Under the pieces are notes generated by a model. The model had not been told where the DNA came from, did no database searches, and saw only the letters and a list, made by a program, of their open reading frames with translations. 64,000 bases of DNA from Acidobacteriaceae bacterium (GTDB taxonomy: Bacteria; Acidobacteriota; Terriglobia; Terriglobales; Acidobacteriaceae): NCBI GenBank assembly GCA_027449965.1, contig DAIDKP010000023.1:119868-183867 (forward strand). The letters run 5' to 3'. The stretch's first letter is position 1, and each line of letters opens with the position of its first letter. Shown here in pieces: positions 61,561 through 64,000 of the stretch. The position numbers and the translations under genes were made by a program.

Positions 61561-62828
61561 TGCGCAGCCTCCACCAGCTCCAGCAGCACCCCGTGCGCGC
61601 TTGCCGGATGCACAAACACATAGCGGTGTCCGCCCGCGCCCACCTGGATCTGCTCGTTCACCAGTCTCATGCCCTGCGCGCGCAGCCGTGCCACCACATC
61701 GTCCAGATTACGCACGCGCAGCGCCACGTGATGCAATCCCTCGCCACGACGCGCAACAAATCTGGCGATGGTCGATTCCGCGTCCGTTGCCTCCAGCAAC
61801 TCAATACGGCTTTCTCCCGCAGACAGCATCGTCACGCGCACACGCTCGGCGGCAATCGTCTCCCGTGGCTGCGGCTCCAGGCCCAGGGCTTGATAGAAAC
61901 CCTCCGCCGTATCCAGCGAATGCACGGCGATTCCCAGATGATCGATCTGCGGCCCCGACACGCGTACAGGACCTGGCAGGCGCAAATCAGCCGCCTGCCG
62001 CGTATTCTGCTTGCCTTGCCGCTGCCGAACGTCGGCTCGATCCTCAGCCATTGCGAGCAACGCATCGAGCAGCGCGTCCACACCTTCGCCGTTCGTCGCC
62101 ACTGTCCGCACCATGGTGCGCGGTGCGCGGCCCGTCACCGTTTCGGCCAGTGCCTCAGCCGCGGCCATCTCCTGCTCCAGCTCATCCATCCCATCGCGAT
62201 CCGCCTTGTTCAGCGCCATCACGTCGGCAATCTCCAGCACGCCCGCCTTCATCGCCTGCACAGCATCGCCCATTCCAGGAGCCAGCACCAACGCAACCGC
62301 ATCCACAAGCGGAACCACATCCACCTCGCCCTGGCCCACGCCCGTCGTCTCCACCAGCAGCACATCCCAGCCCGCGCACTCCATCAGCGTCAGAGCATCT
62401 TCCGCCGCCGCCGCCACTCCACCCAGATGCCCCCGCGTCGCCATCGATCGGATGAAGACACCATCTTCACCGGCCATCGATTGCATCCGAATCCGGTCAC
62501 CCAGAATCGCTCCACCCGTCAGCGGACTGGATGGATCAATCGCAAGCACCGCCACCGATCTCCCACGCTGCCTCAGCGCTCGCGTCAACCCCTCGACCAG
62601 CGTGCTTTTGCCCGCGCCCGGAGCGCCCGTCAACCCCAGCCGCACCGCCCGCCGCGACCACCCCTCCTGCGCCATCGCCCGGCGACATGCCGCCACCATC
62701 TCCGCAGCCCGGGCGTCTCCGTGTTCCACCTGCGTCAGCGCGCGCGCCAGCGTCTTCCGATCCCGGGCCAGCAGCCGCTCCAGCATCGTTCCGCGCGACT
62801 CTTCTTGGTTTTTCTCCTCGTCGCTCAT
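61557..62828 (-). CDS. meaB-mce: Fusion of methylmalonyl-CoA mutase-associated GTPase MeaB and methylmalonyl-CoA epimerase
   Basis: A 423-residue fusion. Residues 1-290 are MeaB/ArgK, the G-protein chaperone that protects methylmalonyl-CoA mutase: P-loop GAPGAGKST (68-76), IDPSSPLTGGAILGDRIRM, VETTGVGQGEVD and NKAD. A linker of about 25 residues follows. Residues about 293-423 are a glyoxalase-fold epimerase (Mce) with the metal-site blocks IDHLGIAVHSLD, RIELLEAT, GLHHVALRV and VLLELVEA. Both halves look intact, so the two steps of methylmalonyl-CoA metabolism would be held on one chain. The start at ATG 62828 is preferred; ATG 62876 is possible. The mutase gene is not in the window. Confidence 0.92.
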   Translation of the reverse strand: MSDEEKNQEESRGTMLERLLARDRKTLARALTQVEHGDARAAEMVAACRRAMAQEGWSRRAVRLGLTGAPGAGKSTLVEGLTRALRQRGRSVAVLAIDPSSPLTGGAILGDRIRMQSMAGEDGVFIRSMATRGHLGGVAAAAEDALTLMECAGWDVLLVETTGVGQGEVDVVPLVDAVALVLAPGMGDAVQAMKAGVLEIADVMALNKADRDGMDELEQEMAAAEALAETVTGRAPRTMVRTVATNGEGVDALLDALLAMAEDRADVRQRQGKQNTRQAADLRLPGPVRVSGPQIDHLGIAVHSLDTAEGFYQALGLEPQPRETIAAERVRVTMLSAGESRIELLEATDAESTIARFVARRGEGLHHVALRVRNLDDVVARLRAQGMRLVNEQIQVGAGGHRYVFVHPASAHGVLLELVEAAH

Positions 62829-63073
62829 GTCCAATCCATCAGCCCAAGCATACTGGAGTCGCTTGCTGCCGGTCATGGTCTTGTCTCGCGACGACCTCGC
62901 ACACGCGCAACCTGCTCCTGCGGGGCATCTTTTGCCCATCGCCGGGAACGGTTTTTCTATCGGTTGCGTATTTCGTTCAAACCTGTTTGACTGGTTGACG
63001 CGCAGATTCTGCCAAAACATCCGCACCTCTGACGCGTTTCGCCGGTCATAGAAAAATTAGAGGAGACAGTCGT

Positions 63074-64000
63074 ATGTCTTTAATATCTCGAATGCAGCGA
63101 GCCGCACTGCATTCTCTGCTGCTCGCCGCACTCACCGCATCCTTTGCCGCTCCGCTTCTCGCCCAGTCCGTTCCCGTCGTCACCGGAGACGCCCGTGTCG
63201 ACAAGCTTCTCAGCCAGATGACCTTCGACGAAAAAATGGCGCTCATCCGCGGCGCGTCCGAAGACCCCGCCACCAACCAGGGCCAGGCCGGATACCTCAC
63301 CGGCGTCCCGCGTCTCCACATTCCGCCGCTTCGCTTCTCGGACGGACCTCCCGGCATCCTCACCCGTTATCCCTCCCAGGCCGAGACCGCCACCATGGGA
63401 CTCGCCGCCACCTTCAGCGCCGCCGACGCCCGCGCCAACGGCCAGGTCGTTGCACGCGAAGCCAAAGCTCTCGGCATCGATGTCGTCCTCCAGCCCTTCA
63501 TCAACATCGACCGCGACATCACCTTCGCCCGCGGCTACAACACCTACGGCGAAGACCCCGTCCTCACCGGAGACATCGCCGCCTCTTTCATTCGCGGCGT
63601 CCAGGGCGAAGACGTCATGGCTCAGGCCAAGCACTACGTCGCCTATGACACCGACGGCGGCAACGTCTGGGTAAGCCAGCAGGCGCTCCATGAAATCTAC
63701 GTCTCGCCCTTCATCGACGCCGTTCGCGCCAACGTCTCGTCGATCATGTGCTCCTACAACAAGGTCAACGGCATCGCCGCCTGCGGCAACCCGAACACGC
63801 TCATCACCATCCTCCGCGATCAGGTCGGCTTCAAGGGTTTCGTCACCTCCGACTGGGGCGCCGTCCACAGTGCCTACTTTCTCAATGAGGGGCTGGACAT
63901 GGAGATGCCGGGCATCATTTCTGACGCCAGTCCGTTTGCGGCTCTGATGCACACGTTCTTTCGCACCGCGCCCCCCAGCACGAAGCCTCCTGCGAAATAT
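63074..64000 (+). CDS. Glycoside hydrolase family 3 beta-glucosidase, N-terminal part (cut by the window end)
   Basis: The frame runs open to the last base (309 codons), so the gene is incomplete here. The N-terminus is a Sec signal peptide (SLISRMQRAALHSLLLAALT... to LLAQ). The GH3 domain shows MTFDEKMALIRG, PPLRFSDGPPGI, VLQPFINIDRDITFARGYNTYGEDP, AKHYVAYDTDGG and GFVTSDWGAVHS, where Asp260 is the expected nucleophile. The product is likely an exported beta-glucosidase or related exo-glycosidase. AGAGGAG lies about ten bases before the ATG. The minus-strand open frame across the same bases is a shadow. Confidence 0.92.
   Translation, partial: MSLISRMQRAALHSLLLAALTASFAAPLLAQSVPVVTGDARVDKLLSQMTFDEKMALIRGASEDPATNQGQAGYLTGVPRLHIPPLRFSDGPPGILTRYPSQAETATMGLAATFSAADARANGQVVAREAKALGIDVVLQPFINIDRDITFARGYNTYGEDPVLTGDIAASFIRGVQGEDVMAQAKHYVAYDTDGGNVWVSQQALHEIYVSPFIDAVRANVSSIMCSYNKVNGIAACGNPNTLITILRDQVGFKGFVTSDWGAVHSAYFLNEGLDMEMPGIISDASPFAALMHTFFRTAPPSTKPPAKY

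Noticed and set aside
63080..63952. Minus-strand frame of 290 codons near the right edge
   Set aside because: It lies opposite a clear GH3 enzyme on the plus strand (63074 to the edge) with signal peptide, ribosome binding site and catalytic motif.
1..64000. CRISPR arrays, rRNA genes, phage modules or intact insertion sequences
   Set aside because: No regularly spaced direct repeats, rRNA-like stretches, transposase, integrase or phage structural genes were recognised anywhere in the window.

Overview
The window reads as a chromosomal segment of an Acidobacteriota genome, most likely class Terriglobia (Acidobacteriaceae-like). The reasons are a 1,109-residue Oar-type TonB-dependent receptor with an N-terminal carboxypeptidase-regulatory-like domain, many secreted polysaccharide-active enzymes, abundant Tat and Sec signal peptides, high GC in most genes, and dense operons joined by 4-bp start/stop overlaps. 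This assignment is inference from gene content; no rRNA gene is present.

Layout. 0-6 kb: promoter, TonB-dependent receptor, a strong intrinsic terminator, then a promoter and a Tat-exported GH29 alpha-L-fucosidase. 6-10.7 kb (minus strand): sulfate assimilation operon cysD-cysN-cysH plus a TauE/SafE permease. It is preceded by what looks like a trp-style attenuator with a Cys-rich leader peptide, and its CysN carries a decayed APS-kinase-like tail. 10.8-12.4 kb: a PAS/GAF/HD-GYP signalling protein. 12.7-15.6 kb: uxaA-uxuA for hexuronate catabolism. 15.6-18.6 kb (minus): lutABC lactate utilisation, with both gene junctions overlapping by ATGA. 18.7-19.7 kb: a DUF5522 mini-protein and a KdsC-like HAD phosphatase. 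19.7-22.9 kb: a visibly GC-poorer segment with a two-gene cassette of unknown role (Tat-exported alkaline-phosphatase-superfamily protein plus an unrecognised 421-residue protein), next to strong inverted repeats. 22.9-26.1 kb (minus): TIM-barrel isomerase, TPR protein and tRNA-Met(CAT).

26.4-31.9 kb: a large secreted IPT/Ig-like protein with a degenerate metzincin site, serS, a small membrane protein and an outer-membrane lipoprotein-sorting-like protein. 32-43.6 kb: two GT-C membrane glycosyltransferases, a trifunctional GH18-like/CE4/GT2 protein, a cytochrome c, an HSL-family esterase and an M14 carboxypeptidase. 43.8-47.2 kb: gatC-gatA, a secreted unknown protein and FmdE. 47.5-54.4 kb: yajC-secD-secF, then tonB-exbB-exbD-exbD-TPR lipoprotein, which would energise receptors such as the one at the left edge. 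54.5-57.1 kb: Tat amidase coupled to an orphan peptide-type ABC ATPase. 57.3-59.9 kb (minus): psd-pssA coupled to an active-site-less Asd homologue. 60-62.8 kb (minus): DUF465 protein, and a MeaB-Mce fusion coupled to tsaB and rimI. 63.1 kb to the edge: the start of a GH3 beta-glucosidase cut by the window.

How it fits together: scavenging and breakdown of plant or microbial glycans (TonB system, GH29, GH3, uronate pathway), organic-acid use (lactate, methylmalonyl-CoA), sulfate assimilation under apparent cysteine control, and housekeeping (protein export, phosphatidylethanolamine synthesis, tRNA charging and modification). The most novel points are the cysteine-leader attenuator before cysD with its APS-kinase remnant in CysN, and the low-GC two-gene cassette at 19.9-22.3 kb.
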